Assembly (NCBI GenBank): GCA_019115685.1
Contig: DXDC01000103.1
Location: 1-15,425, forward strand
Length of the DNA stretch: 15,425 nucleotides
Source of the DNA: Candidatus Agrococcus pullicola
GTDB taxonomy: Bacteria > Actinomycetota > Actinomycetes > Actinomycetales > Microbacteriaceae
Reading direction: 5' to 3'
Of the stretch, positions 1 through 7,439 are shown one piece after another (position 1 is the stretch's first letter; each line of letters opens with the position of its first letter). The translations under genes were made by a program, and so were the position numbers. The notes beneath the pieces are model-generated. The model had not been told where the DNA came from. It did not search any database and saw nothing but the letters and a program-made list of their open reading frames with translations.

Positions 1-1937
1 ATACCAAGCAGATGCTGCCTGAAACGGTCGCCGACCTCACGAATGTTGCCGGACTCCTTGAAGTATTCGACCGTGTCGGCGTCCATGACTTCAGACCAGA
101 TGTACGAGTAGTAGCCGGCGGAATATCCGCCCGAGAAGACGTGCTGGAAGTACGTCGAAGAGTAGCGGGTGGGAACCGTGGAGTTCAGGAGCCCCGCCTT
201 CTCGAGCGCCTCGCGCTCGAATGCTTCGACATTCGCCACCTCTTCTCCCACGGCGAGATTGTGCCATGCCTGGTCGAGCAGTGCTGCGGCGAGGTATTCG
301 CTCGTGTCGTGGCCCTGGTTGAAGGATTCCATCGCTTGTATGCGCTCCAAGACGTCGGAGGGGATAGACTCGCCCGTTTCGAAGTGCTTCGCATAGTTGT
401 TCACGACTTCGGGCCAGAGCATCCACATTTCGTTGACCTGGCTCGGGAACTCGACGAAATCCCGGAAGACGTTCGTGCCGGAGAACTTGGGGTACGTCAC
501 CTTGGCCAGCAACCCGTGGAGTGCGTGACCGAACTCGTGGAACAACGTCGAAGTCTCATCGAACGTCAGCAGCGTCGGTTTGCCCTCGGGCGGCTTCGGC
601 ACGTTGAGATTGTTCATCACGATCGTCGGCTGATCGAGGAGCGCATTCTGGGAGATGAGGGGATTCATCCAGGCCCCTCCGCGCTTCGAGTCGCGCGTGT
701 ACAGGTCGAGCAGGAACAGGCCGAGGGGAGTGCCATCCTCTTCGAACGCTTCGAAGAAGCGATTGTCGGGGTGATAGCCGGTCAGGTCAGTGCGTTCCTT
801 GAACCGCAGTCCATAAACGAGTCCCGCAGCGAAGAACACTCCGTCGTGCAGCACGCGCTCCGCCTCGAAGTACGGGCGAAGCGCCGCCGTGTCGACGTTG
901 TGCAGGCGCGAGCGAACCTTCTCGGTGTAGAAAGCCCAATCCCAGCTCTCCAGCGCGTGGGGTGTCGCAGTCGAAGCGATTTCCTCCCGCAGCGCCTCCG
1001 CCTCCGCCTGCGCATTGCGCGCGGCTGCCGGCGCCAAACGACCGAGCATATCGGCTACTGCTGCCGGTGTCCCGGCGGTCTCGTCCGCCGTCACGTAGGC
1101 GGCGTGCGAAACGAATCCGAGCAGAGAGGCTCGTTCCGCCCGCAGCTTCGTGATTTCGAGCACGACCGCGGAGTTATCGTTCTCGTTGCCGCGGGATGCC
1201 CTTTCCAGTGAGGCTCGCATGATGCGTTCCCGCACATCCCGGTTCTCGAGTGAAGCGAGCCAGGGATGCCCCGTGAACAGCGGCAGCGTGATCAAGTATT
1301 TGCCGCTCAGACCGCGCGCTTGCGCCGCCGCCTCGGCTGCTTCGATCTCGCTCTGAGCAAGCCCCTCGAGCTCGGAAACATCGTCGATGATGACGGCGAG
1401 ATCGTTCGTATCGGCCTGGAGGTTCTTGTCGAAGAGCGTCGAAAGCGATGCGAGACGCTGGTTCAACTCTTTGAGTCGTTCTGTGCGCTGCCGGTCGAGT
1501 CCAGCACCCGCGAGAGTCATCTCCTTGTGGTAGCGCTCGACGAGGTATTGCTGCTCGTTGCTCCAGTGCTGCGACGGATTGTCGAACAGCGTGCTGATCC
1601 GGTCGTAGAGCTTCGAGTTCAGCTGGATCGAATCGAAGTGGGCGGCAACCTTTGGCGCATACTCTTCTTCGAGTTGCTGGAGGAATTCGCTGCTGTCGGT
1701 GCTGGTGATCGACCAGAATACGTGCATGACGCGTTCGAGAATCGCACCGGACCGCTCCAGCGCCTCCAGGGTGTTCTCGATCGTCGGAGCCTCGTCGTTG
1801 TTCACGATCGCTTCGATCTCTTCCCGCTGCTGCTGAAAGCCCGCCTCGAGAGCTTCCGCGTAGTGCTCGTCTCGAATATCCGCGAACGGGGGGAGCTGGT
1901 AGGGGAGCGTTGAAGGTTCGAAGAACGGGTTACTCAT
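1..1937 (-). CDS. dcp: M3 family zinc metallopeptidase (peptidyl-dipeptidase Dcp / oligopeptidase A type), 3' end outside window
   Basis: Cytoplasmic thimet-oligopeptidase-family enzyme expected to trim short peptides. 645 residues are visible; the family usually has about 660-690, so only the extreme C-terminus is missing. The zinc site is complete: HEFGH at residues 467-471 and a downstream FVEFPSQ whose Glu496 is the expected third ligand. The glycine/tyrosine-rich substrate loop GGYSAGYYSYIW lies near residues 603-614. The start at 1937 gives MSNPFFEPSTLP, a typical Dcp N-terminus. There is no Shine-Dalgarno sequence, but a TAGGCT box lies 6 nt before the ATG, so the mRNA is probably leaderless. 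The gene follows the valS-hypothetical pair on the same strand with its own promoter. Family assignment is secure; the choice between peptidyl-dipeptidase and endo-oligopeptidase activity is not decided by sequence. Confidence 0.95.
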   Translation of the reverse strand, partial: MSNPFFEPSTLPYQLPPFADIRDEHYAEALEAGFQQQREEIEAIVNNDEAPTIENTLEALERSGAILERVMHVFWSITSTDSSEFLQQLEEEYAPKVAAHFDSIQLNSKLYDRISTLFDNPSQHWSNEQQYLVERYHKEMTLAGAGLDRQRTERLKELNQRLASLSTLFDKNLQADTNDLAVIIDDVSELEGLAQSEIEAAEAAAQARGLSGKYLITLPLFTGHPWLASLENRDVRERIMRASLERASRGNENDNSAVVLEITKLRAERASLLGFVSHAAYVTADETAGTPAAVADMLGRLAPAAARNAQAEAEALREEIASTATPHALESWDWAFYTEKVRSRLHNVDTAALRPYFEAERVLHDGVFFAAGLVYGLRFKERTDLTGYHPDNRFFEAFEEDGTPLGLFLLDLYTRDSKRGGAWMNPLISQNALLDQPTIVMNNLNVPKPPEGKPTLLTFDETSTLFHEFGHALHGLLAKVTYPKFSGTNVFRDFVEFPSQVNEMWMLWPEVVNNYAKHFETGESIPSDVLERIQAMESFNQGHDTSEYLAAALLDQAWHNLAVGEEVANVEAFEREALEKAGLLNSTVPTRYSSTYFQHVFSGGYSAGYYSYIWSEVMDADTVEYFKESGNIREVGDRFRQHLLG

Positions 1938-1943
1938 GATGAG

Positions 1944-1949
1944 AGCCTA
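1944..1949 (-). promoter_or_regulatory. -10 box of dcp, leaderless layout
   Basis: TAGGCT on the minus strand fits the actinobacterial TANNNT -10 consensus. It is followed by six bases (ctcatc) and then the dcp ATG, which puts the predicted transcription start at or within a base or two of the start codon. No convincing -35 element is seen. Confidence 0.5.
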
Positions 1950-2006
1950 TCGGCGTACCCTTGCAAGAACTTTGCGTGCCGGTGTCTACGGGGTGCCGCC
2001 GACGCA

Positions 2007-2237
2007 TCAGGATTCGTGAGTCACCTGGGTTTCGCCGTCAACCTGTGTTATGACCGTGCCGTCGTCGAGTGTGACGACGGGCTCACCCTCGAGAAAGGTG
2101 AGCGTCCATCCCCATCCTTCGGTGTCTGCTTCGAGATCCCGGAGAACGCGCTCCTCCTCGCCAACCGCCTGACGAATGCCCAGCGGTAACGATTTGGGTG
2201 CCTCGTCGCCGACGCTCCAGCGTGTACCGATCTGCAT
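2007..2237 (-). CDS. small hypothetical protein downstream of valS
   Basis: A 76-residue soluble, acidic protein without signal peptide or membrane segment. The C-terminal half has a compact pattern (WGWTLTFLEGEPVVTLDDGTVITQVDG) that suggests a small beta-rich domain. I recognise this as the kind of short conserved gene found behind valS in Microbacteriaceae, but no function is known to me. The start is 8 nt after the valS stop, and the AGGAA ribosome site overlaps the valS TAG stop codon, so translational coupling to valS is likely. It therefore looks co-transcribed and may act in translation, but that is inference from position only. Confidence 0.75.
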   Translation of the reverse strand: MQIGTRWSVGDEAPKSLPLGIRQAVGEEERVLRDLEADTEGWGWTLTFLEGEPVVTLDDGTVITQVDGETQVTHES

Positions 2238-2245
2238 GGGAATTC

Positions 2246-4942
2246 CTACTTGTCGTCGTCGAGCTCGGCCTGAAGTTCACTGAGATCGAGCACTTGCGTG
2301 GCTTCCTGAGAGGCCGCGGCCTTCTGTTCCGGAGTGGCTTCATTAGGAACAACCTGGAGCGGCGTCTGGGTCTGTGAGGGAGCTTCCTCCTGCTGCTGCA
2401 CGAACTCGAGTTCACGAACTCCCAGTTCGTTCGCCGCCACGAACTGCAGGTCCTCGATGCGTCCGACCGCGGCGAGGTCGCCGGCGGCCTGTTCCATGAG
2501 GCCGATGGTCTCGCTCGGACCCTCGATGACTGCCCGTGCAACCGGCGTCTTCTGCGAGACCTTCGCATCCGTCTTCGCTCGACGAATCATGATCAGCGCC
2601 TCGCCAACAGCGCTCAGCATCCCGCGCGACTGCGCCGAGGCGGGCAGATCGTGGATGCGCGGCCACTTGGCTAGGTGAATGGAGTCATCGTTTGTCCAAC
2701 TCCAGACTTCTTCTGTGGCGAACGGAATATACGGTGCCAGCAGACGAAGCAGCACGTTGATCGCACTCCGCAGGGCTCGGATGGCGGAACCCTGACCGAC
2801 GGGATCGCCCGAGTACGCGCGTTCCTTCACGAGCTCAAGGTAGTCGTCGCAGAACGTCCAGAAGAACGTCTCGATCGTGTCGAGTGCCTTTGCGTGATCG
2901 TATTCCTTCAGCGAACTCGTCGCATTTTCGATGACGTCGCGCAGATCACCGATCATGTCGATGTCGATCGGGTTCGCGATGTCCCCCGCCTCGCCTTCCA
3001 TCTGGTAGACGAATTTCGCGGCGTTGAGCACCTTCATCGCGAGGCGTCGCCCGATCTTGATCATCTTCGGATTCTGCGGGTCGAGGGTCGCATCCATGCC
3101 GAGTCGGCTGGATGCCGCCCAGTACCGAACACCGTCCGAGCCGTGCTGTTCGAGCATCGACTGGGGCGTGACGACGTTCCCCTTCGACTTCGACATCTTC
3201 TTGCGATCCGGGTCGAGGATCCAGCCGGAGATCGCGGTGTGCTCCCACGGCGACTTCCCGGTCTCGAACATCGAGCGAACCATGGTCGAGAACAGCCAGG
3301 TTCTGATGATGTCCTGTCCCTGGGGACGCAGATCGAACGGCGTCAGCAGATTCCAGAGTTCGTCATCTCGGCCGCCCCAGCCGCCAACCAGCTGCGGGGT
3401 CAGCGACGAGGTCGCCCAGGTATCCATGACATCCACTTCGCCGACGAATCCGCCGGGCACGCCACGCTGCTCGGCCGAGAAGCCCGCAGGGACATCGCTC
3501 GATGGGTCGAGCGGCAGCTGATCGGGGGATGGCAGAATCACTCTGTCGTAGTCGGGATTGCCGTCCTCATCGAGGCCGTACCAGACCGGAATCGGCACAC
3601 CGAAGAATCGCTGACGCGAGATAAGCCAGTCGCCGTTGAGTCCGTTGACCCAGTTCTCGTATCGAACTCGCATGTGGTCCGGATGCCAGTCGATCGAGCG
3701 ACCGAGCTCGATGAGCCGGTCGCGAATCTCGGCATCGCGCCCGCCGTTCTTGATGTACCACTGGCGAGTGGACACGATCTCAAGCGGCTTGTCGCCCTTC
3801 TCGAAGAATTTCACGGGATGCGTGATAGTGCGCGCTTCTCCGACGATACGGCCCGTGGACTGCAGCGCCTCCACGAGCGCTTTTCTGCCGGAGAACACGG
3901 TTTTTCCTGCCATCTCGGCGTACAGCTCGAGGCCAGCATCCGAAACGATCGCTTCCGGTGCTTCCGTGACGAAACGTCCGTCGAAGCCGAGCACCGAGCG
4001 GTTCGGCAGGTTCAGTTCGCGCCACCAGGTGATGTCGGTCGTGTCGCCGAACGTGCAGATCATCGCGACGCCAGTGCCCTTGTCCGGCTGCGCGAGCGGG
4101 TGAGCGACGAACGGAACCTTCACACCGAACCCGGGCGTCTCCACTTCGGTGCCGACCAGGTGCGCATAGCGTTCGTCGTCCGGATGCGCTACGACCGCTA
4201 CGCAGGCGGGAAGCAGTTCGGGGCGGGTCGTGTCGATGCGCAGGTCGCCGTCCTGCGAGGTGAAGAGCAGCGTATGGTACGCGCCGGGCTGTTCGCGGTC
4301 CTCGAGCTCGGCCTGGGCGACCGCCGTGCGGAACGTGATGTCCCACAGCGTCGGGGCATCCGATTGGTACGCCTCGCCGCGTTCCAGGTTGCGCAGGAAC
4401 GCGAGCTGGCTCGTGCGACGGGAGTCGTCACTGATCGTGCGGTAGGTCTGCTTCCAATCGACGGAGACACCCAGCGTGCGCCAGAGCTCCTCGAACTTCC
4501 GTTCATCCTCTTCGGTGAGGCGTTCGCACAGCTCGATGAAGTTCTTGCGCGAAATCGGCAGTTGGTCGGCCGGCTTCGTCTTGCCGCCGCCTTCGGTCGC
4601 CGGCGTGAAGTCCGGGTCGTAGGGAAGCGACGGATCGACCCGAACGCCGTAATAGTTCTGCACACGGCGCTCTGTCGGCAGACCGTTGTCGTCCCAGCCC
4701 ATCGGGTAGAAGACCTGCTTACCGAGCATTCGCTGGAAACGCGCGATGATGTCGGTATGCGTGTAGCTGAAGACGTGTCCGATGTGGAGTGAACCGGAAG
4801 CGGTCGGGGGAGGGGTGTCGATCGAATAGACGGTTTCGCGCGTAGCCTCGTCGCGGCGGAACGCATACGTTCCTGAGGCTTCCCAGCGGGCATCCCACTT
4901 CGTTTCGAGACCCTCAAGAGCTGGTTTCTCGGGCATGGCCAT
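2246..4942 (-). CDS. valS: valine--tRNA ligase, type 2 (archaeal/Rickettsia-like subfamily)
   Basis: Class I aminoacyl-tRNA synthetase charging tRNA-Val in the cytoplasm; 898 residues from the chosen start. Signature motifs: HIGH at 53-56 in SGSLHIGH, KMSKS at 582-586 in KKMSKSKGNVV, and a CP1 editing region with TTRPELLPACVAV. After HIGH the sequence reads MGWDDNGLPTERRVQ, the mark of the type 2 subfamily, where common bacterial ValS has TDHAGIATQ. The C-terminus is a low-complexity Gln/Glu/Ala tail rather than the coiled-coil arm of type 1. The ATG at 4942 is chosen because AAGGTG precedes it with good spacing; an in-frame ATG at 4975 adds 11 residues without support, and one at 4936 is also possible. 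A promoter and a leader hairpin lie upstream; no T-box is present. Confidence 0.97.
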   Translation of the reverse strand: MAMPEKPALEGLETKWDARWEASGTYAFRRDEATRETVYSIDTPPPTASGSLHIGHVFSYTHTDIIARFQRMLGKQVFYPMGWDDNGLPTERRVQNYYGVRVDPSLPYDPDFTPATEGGGKTKPADQLPISRKNFIELCERLTEEDERKFEELWRTLGVSVDWKQTYRTISDDSRRTSQLAFLRNLERGEAYQSDAPTLWDITFRTAVAQAELEDREQPGAYHTLLFTSQDGDLRIDTTRPELLPACVAVVAHPDDERYAHLVGTEVETPGFGVKVPFVAHPLAQPDKGTGVAMICTFGDTTDITWWRELNLPNRSVLGFDGRFVTEAPEAIVSDAGLELYAEMAGKTVFSGRKALVEALQSTGRIVGEARTITHPVKFFEKGDKPLEIVSTRQWYIKNGGRDAEIRDRLIELGRSIDWHPDHMRVRYENWVNGLNGDWLISRQRFFGVPIPVWYGLDEDGNPDYDRVILPSPDQLPLDPSSDVPAGFSAEQRGVPGGFVGEVDVMDTWATSSLTPQLVGGWGGRDDELWNLLTPFDLRPQGQDIIRTWLFSTMVRSMFETGKSPWEHTAISGWILDPDRKKMSKSKGNVVTPQSMLEQHGSDGVRYWAASSRLGMDATLDPQNPKMIKIGRRLAMKVLNAAKFVYQMEGEAGDIANPIDIDMIGDLRDVIENATSSLKEYDHAKALDTIETFFWTFCDDYLELVKERAYSGDPVGQGSAIRALRSAINVLLRLLAPYIPFATEEVWSWTNDDSIHLAKWPRIHDLPASAQSRGMLSAVGEALIMIRRAKTDAKVSQKTPVARAVIEGPSETIGLMEQAAGDLAAVGRIEDLQFVAANELGVRELEFVQQQEEAPSQTQTPLQVVPNEATPEQKAAASQEATQVLDLSELQAELDDDK

Positions 4943-4984
4943 GGCGCTCACCTTTACTGTCGATCTGCGCGGCATCGTGTCCGC

Positions 4985-5006
4985 TCGCCACTCGTTCGCG
5001 TGGCGA
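4985..5006 (-). promoter_or_regulatory. hairpin in the valS leader / behind the membrane-protein gene
   Basis: Perfect 7-bp inverted repeat TCGCCAC/GTGGCGA around an 8-nt loop, lying between the predicted valS start of transcription (about 5021) and the valS start codon, and 24 nt after the preceding stop. There is no U-tract. It could end transcripts of the upstream gene or shape the valS leader. Confidence 0.4.
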
Positions 5007-5027
5007 AGATGCCTGATTGTCTCGCAG

Positions 5028-5033
5028 AGTCTA
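5028..5033 (-). promoter_or_regulatory. -10 box of valS
   Basis: TAGACT on the minus strand, identical to the -10 box proposed for ileS. It predicts a transcription start near 5021 and a leader of about 79 nt. The TAG of the hexamer is also the stop codon of the upstream membrane-protein gene. No clear -35 element. Confidence 0.45.
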
Positions 5034-5246
5034 GCGAACGTCGCGGTCGTTTGACGACCTGTCGCGCGATTCGCGGTTGCGCAACACGAACTGCAATAGG
5101 GCGTTGACGATGAACAGGATGCCGGCGATGACCATGACCCATCGCACCCAGGTCTCTTCTGGCCGGATGAATCCCGCGGCGATCATGCACGCTCCTGCGA
5201 CCAGGAACAGCCAGGGTGTGATGGCGTTGCGGGGTGTTCTCCACAT
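5031..5246 (-). CDS. small two-helix membrane protein, function unknown
   Basis: 71 residues with two hydrophobic segments (about 11-27 and 34-55) separated by a short polar turn (RPEETW), and a charged Arg/Asp/Ser-rich C-terminal tail. Both ends are expected on the cytoplasmic side as the flanks are Arg-rich. An overlapping ORF in another frame (start 5244) has no such pattern and is judged a shadow. No Shine-Dalgarno sequence precedes the ATG; a TAGAGT box 6 nt upstream suggests leaderless expression. It sits between yigZ and valS on the same strand. I do not recognise a family. Confidence 0.7.
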   Translation of the reverse strand: MWRTPRNAITPWLFLVAGACMIAAGFIRPEETWVRWVMVIAGILFIVNALLQFVLRNRESRDRSSNDRDVR

Positions 5247-5252
5247 AGCACC

Positions 5253-5258
5253 ACTCTA
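5253..5258 (-). promoter_or_regulatory. -10 box of the small membrane protein gene, leaderless layout
   Basis: TAGAGT followed by ggtgct and ATG. The same arrangement, TACAGT-ggtgtc-ATG, precedes the lipoprotein gene at 7907, which makes chance less likely. A GC-rich inverted repeat (5260-5284) starts one base upstream. Confidence 0.5.
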
Positions 5259-5259
5259 T

Positions 5260-5284
5260 GCGCGCAAGCCGGGGGCGTGCGCGC
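5260..5284 (-). terminator. inverted repeat after yigZ (possible terminator or operator)
   Basis: Perfect 7-bp stem GCGCGCA/TGCGCGC with an 11-nt loop, beginning 16 nt after the yigZ stop. There is no U-run, as is common for actinobacterial terminators. Because it also occupies the -35/spacer region of the next promoter, an operator role is the alternative. Confidence 0.4.
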
Positions 5285-5300
5285 GATGCCTGAGCGACGG

Positions 5301-5915
5301 TCAGAGCGTCACCTCGCGGTAGCCGTCCTCACCAACGTGCGTCAGAATGCCGAGCGAGCGCAGCTGATCCTGCACACCTGCCAGTTCGGACGCATCGACA
5401 TCCACGGCCAGGTGTGCTGAGGAGCCGTATTCGACGGCGGGTTCGAAGCCGCGGGTGCGCAAAGCGTTGTCGATGCGACCGACTTCGGCGAGATCCACCT
5501 GAGCGAGCAATCGTTTCGTCGCGATGCGTTGCACCCGACCCGCGGCGCTCAGCGCATCCGAGGCTGCGTTCGAGTACGCGCGGAGGAGCCCGCCGGCCCC
5601 GAGCTTTGTGCCGCCGAAATATCGAACCACGATGACCCCGACGTCGGTGAGTTCCCGTCGGACAATCGCCTGCAGCATCGGTGCTCCCGCAGTGCCCGAG
5701 GGTTCGCCGTCGTCACTCGAACGGCTGCTTTCCCCATGTTCGCCTATGATCGCTGCCGAGCAGACGTGTGCAGCATCGGGATGTTCGCGACGCTGCTCGC
5801 GCACGAGTTCGGCGAAGTCGTCGAGCGAGAACAGCCGTGCGGCGATGCCGATGAATCGCGAGCGCAGAATCTCGTGCTCGATGCGCGCATCTCTGGCGAT
5901 CGAGCGATACTCCAT
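5301..5915 (-). CDS. yigZ: YigZ/IMPACT family protein (UPF0029 + DUF1949)
   Basis: 204 residues, matching the length of E. coli YigZ. The N-terminal UPF0029 domain (about 15-115) carries GEPSGTAG (70-77) and RYFGGTKLGAGGL (98-110), the family signature; a C-terminal DUF1949 ferredoxin-like domain follows (about 135-200). The eukaryotic relative IMPACT regulates the kinase GCN2. The bacterial role is not settled; a nucleic-acid or ribosome-linked function has been suggested. The ATG at 5915 is preferred because MEYRSIARDARIEHEILRSRF matches the usual beginning; the reading frame stays open to 5969 but those 18 residues look non-coding. No Shine-Dalgarno is visible. It is divergent from the fructosamine-kinase gene across a 71-nt gap. 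Confidence 0.93.
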   Translation of the reverse strand: MEYRSIARDARIEHEILRSRFIGIAARLFSLDDFAELVREQRREHPDAAHVCSAAIIGEHGESSRSSDDGEPSGTAGAPMLQAIVRRELTDVGVIVVRYFGGTKLGAGGLLRAYSNAASDALSAAGRVQRIATKRLLAQVDLAEVGRIDNALRTRGFEPAVEYGSSAHLAVDVDASELAGVQDQLRSLGILTHVGEDGYREVTL

Positions 5916-5921
5916 GCTTCG

Positions 5922-5927
5922 AGTCTG
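5922..5927 (-). promoter_or_regulatory. weak -10-like box of yigZ
   Basis: CAGACT, one base from the TAGACT box of valS and ileS, followed by six bases and the ATG. The position matches the leaderless layout of other genes here, but the first base departs from consensus. Confidence 0.25.
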
Positions 5928-5956
5928 GCATGCGTTCGGCTGCTGTCCGGTTCCGC

Positions 5957-5962
5957 GTACTC
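5957..5962 (+). promoter_or_regulatory. -10 box of the fructosamine-kinase gene
   Basis: TACTCT fits TANNNT and predicts a start near 5969, just at an AGAGG ribosome site (5969-5973). No clear -35 hexamer. Lies in the divergent gap with yigZ. Confidence 0.35.
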
Positions 5963-5986
5963 TTGGCAAGAGGTAGCGTGCTCTCC

Positions 5987-6778
5987 ATGCAGGAGTTCAC
6001 CAAGCAGCTCGGCAGCGCTCATCCGGATGCGCTTGCCATGGAAGCAGCCGGCCTGGCGTGGCTAGCGGAGGCCGAGCCCCGCGGCGGCACACGGATTGCC
6101 AGGGTCTTGCGGCGTTCACGGTCCTCGCTCACGCTCGAATACATTCGCTCGTCGCCTAGCACGAACGATCGCGCCGAATTGTTCGGGCGCTCGCTGGCGA
6201 GGCTTCACTCGCTCGGAGCGCCCTGGCATGCCTGTCCGCCAGAGGGATACACGGGGAACATGGTCGTTGGCACCAGCGAAACGCCCCTCTCACCCGCTCC
6301 GGTCGAGGGCGGCTGGGGCATGTCGTTCGCACAAGTTCTCATCGAGCCGATCCTGGAACGGCTGTTCAGCAGGGGCGACATGGACGATGCAGCTCTGCGA
6401 CTCTTCTCGTCAGTGTGCAGCAGGCTCAGAGATGGCGTTTTCGATGCTCCGCAGCCCGAGGGAGTCCCTGATGTGGCGCGAATTCACGGCGACCTCTGGG
6501 CCGGCAACGTGTTGTGGAGCGACGTCGAAACGGGTGCCGTGCTGATCGATCCTCACGCGCAGGGAGGACACGCAGAGACCGACCTCGCCATGCTGGATCT
6601 CTTCGGGCTCGCACACCTCGACCGTGTCATCGGCGCCTACGACGAGGTCGCACCGCTCGCCGGCCAATGGCAAGAGCGAGTCGAATTGCAGCAACTGCAG
6701 CCCCTTCTGGTGCACGCCTGGCTGTTCGGAGGCGGTTACCTGCATCGCGCGCTCGAAGCAGCCAGGAGATTCGCCTAG
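5987..6778 (+). CDS. fructosamine kinase family protein (ketosamine-3-kinase-like)
   Basis: 263 residues of the protein-kinase-like/aminoglycoside-phosphotransferase fold. The catalytic loop HGDLWAGNVLW begins at His167 with Asp169 as presumed base, and the metal-binding IDPHAQGGHAETDLAM follows with Asp188. The pairing of HGDLWxGN with DPxxxxGHxExDLAM is typical of fructosamine kinases, which phosphorylate ketoamine adducts on glycated amines or proteins and so start deglycation. The ATG at 5987 gives a start (MQEFTKQLG) like that of relatives; a GTG at 5978 lies closer to the AGAGG ribosome site and would add three residues. A hairpin follows the stop codon. The actual substrate cannot be read from the sequence. 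Confidence 0.9.
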   Translation: MQEFTKQLGSAHPDALAMEAAGLAWLAEAEPRGGTRIARVLRRSRSSLTLEYIRSSPSTNDRAELFGRSLARLHSLGAPWHACPPEGYTGNMVVGTSETPLSPAPVEGGWGMSFAQVLIEPILERLFSRGDMDDAALRLFSSVCSRLRDGVFDAPQPEGVPDVARIHGDLWAGNVLWSDVETGAVLIDPHAQGGHAETDLAMLDLFGLAHLDRVIGAYDEVAPLAGQWQERVELQQLQPLLVHAWLFGGGYLHRALEAARRFA

Positions 6779-6779
6779 A

Positions 6780-6806
6780 GCGCGGGTCGGCAACGACGAT
6801 CCGCGC
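6780..6806 (+). terminator. GNRA-capped hairpin after the fructosamine-kinase gene
   Basis: Starts one base after the TAG stop. The lower stem GCGCGG/CCGCGC (6 bp) continues into GTCG/CGAC (4 bp) capped by a GCAA tetraloop, with a 3-nt bulge (gat) on the 3' side. There is no U-tract. Position and stability fit an actinobacterial terminator separating this gene from the TetR gene. Confidence 0.55.
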
Positions 6807-6865
6807 GGCTTGAGCATCAAGTGGTGTAAACAAGAGAGGAGAGATTCCACTCGAGGAGGAGCACC

Positions 6866-7435
6866 ATGAAGAGAGGACCTGGACGGCCGAAGGTGTCGTC
6901 CGTCGAGACCCTGAGCGAAGCCGCGATCGAGCTCTTTCTCGAAGTGGGCTTCGAACGAGTCTCCATAGATGACATTGCGGGGCGCGCAGGTGTTTCGCGA
7001 GGGACTTTTTTCACGTACTTCCCCGGCGGAAAGGCGGACGCTCTGTGGTGCAGAGTCCGTCCGACACTGGACGCCGTACAACCGAGCCCCGACGGGCCTC
7101 CCGTTCGCGCATGCGCTGATGCGCTCGCTCGCGCGGTTGAGCCTTGGGAAGACAGGGTGCCCCAGGTGCTGCGCGATGCCGAAGCCATGGGCGCGACCGA
7201 AGTCCTGCTCGCTTCCGCCGGCGTTCACGCGGCCGAACTCTCGGCCGTGCTGGCGCATCGAATCGCAGTAGGCGAGGACATCCTGCCGGAGTCGAATCGC
7301 GCATCCGGTGTCGCAGGAGCTCTTATCGGTGCCGCGTTCGGCGCCATCGGCGCTTGGGTGAGGGCGCCGGAGGGCACAGCCGAGGCGGCGGTTAGAGCTT
7401 CGGTAGAGCCGCTCGTCGAGCCCCTGGAGCGGTGA
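6866..7435 (+). CDS. TetR/AcrR family transcriptional regulator
   Basis: 189 residues. The N-terminal DNA-binding domain (about 12-58) contains the helix-turn-helix VSIDDIAGRAGVSRGTFFTYF at roughly 32-52, followed by FPGGKADALW. The C-terminal ligand domain is alpha-helical, Ala-rich and not assignable to a ligand. The loop after the recognition helix reads FPGGK where many relatives have FPSK, one residue longer. A strong ribosome site (AGGAGGA, 6854-6860) precedes the ATG, unlike most neighbours. The target is unknown: there is no adjacent divergent gene, the fructosamine-kinase gene lies upstream behind a hairpin, and a lipoprotein gene converges with a 4-nt gap. No clear operator is visible in 6807-6853. 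Confidence 0.93.
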   Translation: MKRGPGRPKVSSVETLSEAAIELFLEVGFERVSIDDIAGRAGVSRGTFFTYFPGGKADALWCRVRPTLDAVQPSPDGPPVRACADALARAVEPWEDRVPQVLRDAEAMGATEVLLASAGVHAAELSAVLAHRIAVGEDILPESNRASGVAGALIGAAFGAIGAWVRAPEGTAEAAVRASVEPLVEPLER

Positions 7436-7439
7436 CGAA

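Noticed and set aside
12..1211. 399-codon plus-strand frame at the window start
   Set aside because: It is antisense to dcp, whose protein has an intact zinc site and family signature through the same bases.
2675..4792. 705-codon open frame antisense to valS
   Set aside because: It mirrors the valS codons, has no family resemblance, and is rich in Arg/Val/Asp as expected for an antisense frame in GC-rich DNA.
4943..4975. Longer N-terminus of ValS from the ATG at 4975
   Set aside because: The AAGGTG ribosome site lies inside this extension and is well placed for the ATG at 4942.
4943..5030. T-box or leader peptide for valS
   Set aside because: There is no T-box core (GGTGGTACCGCG-like) and no run of Val codons in a short frame; only a simple hairpin is visible.
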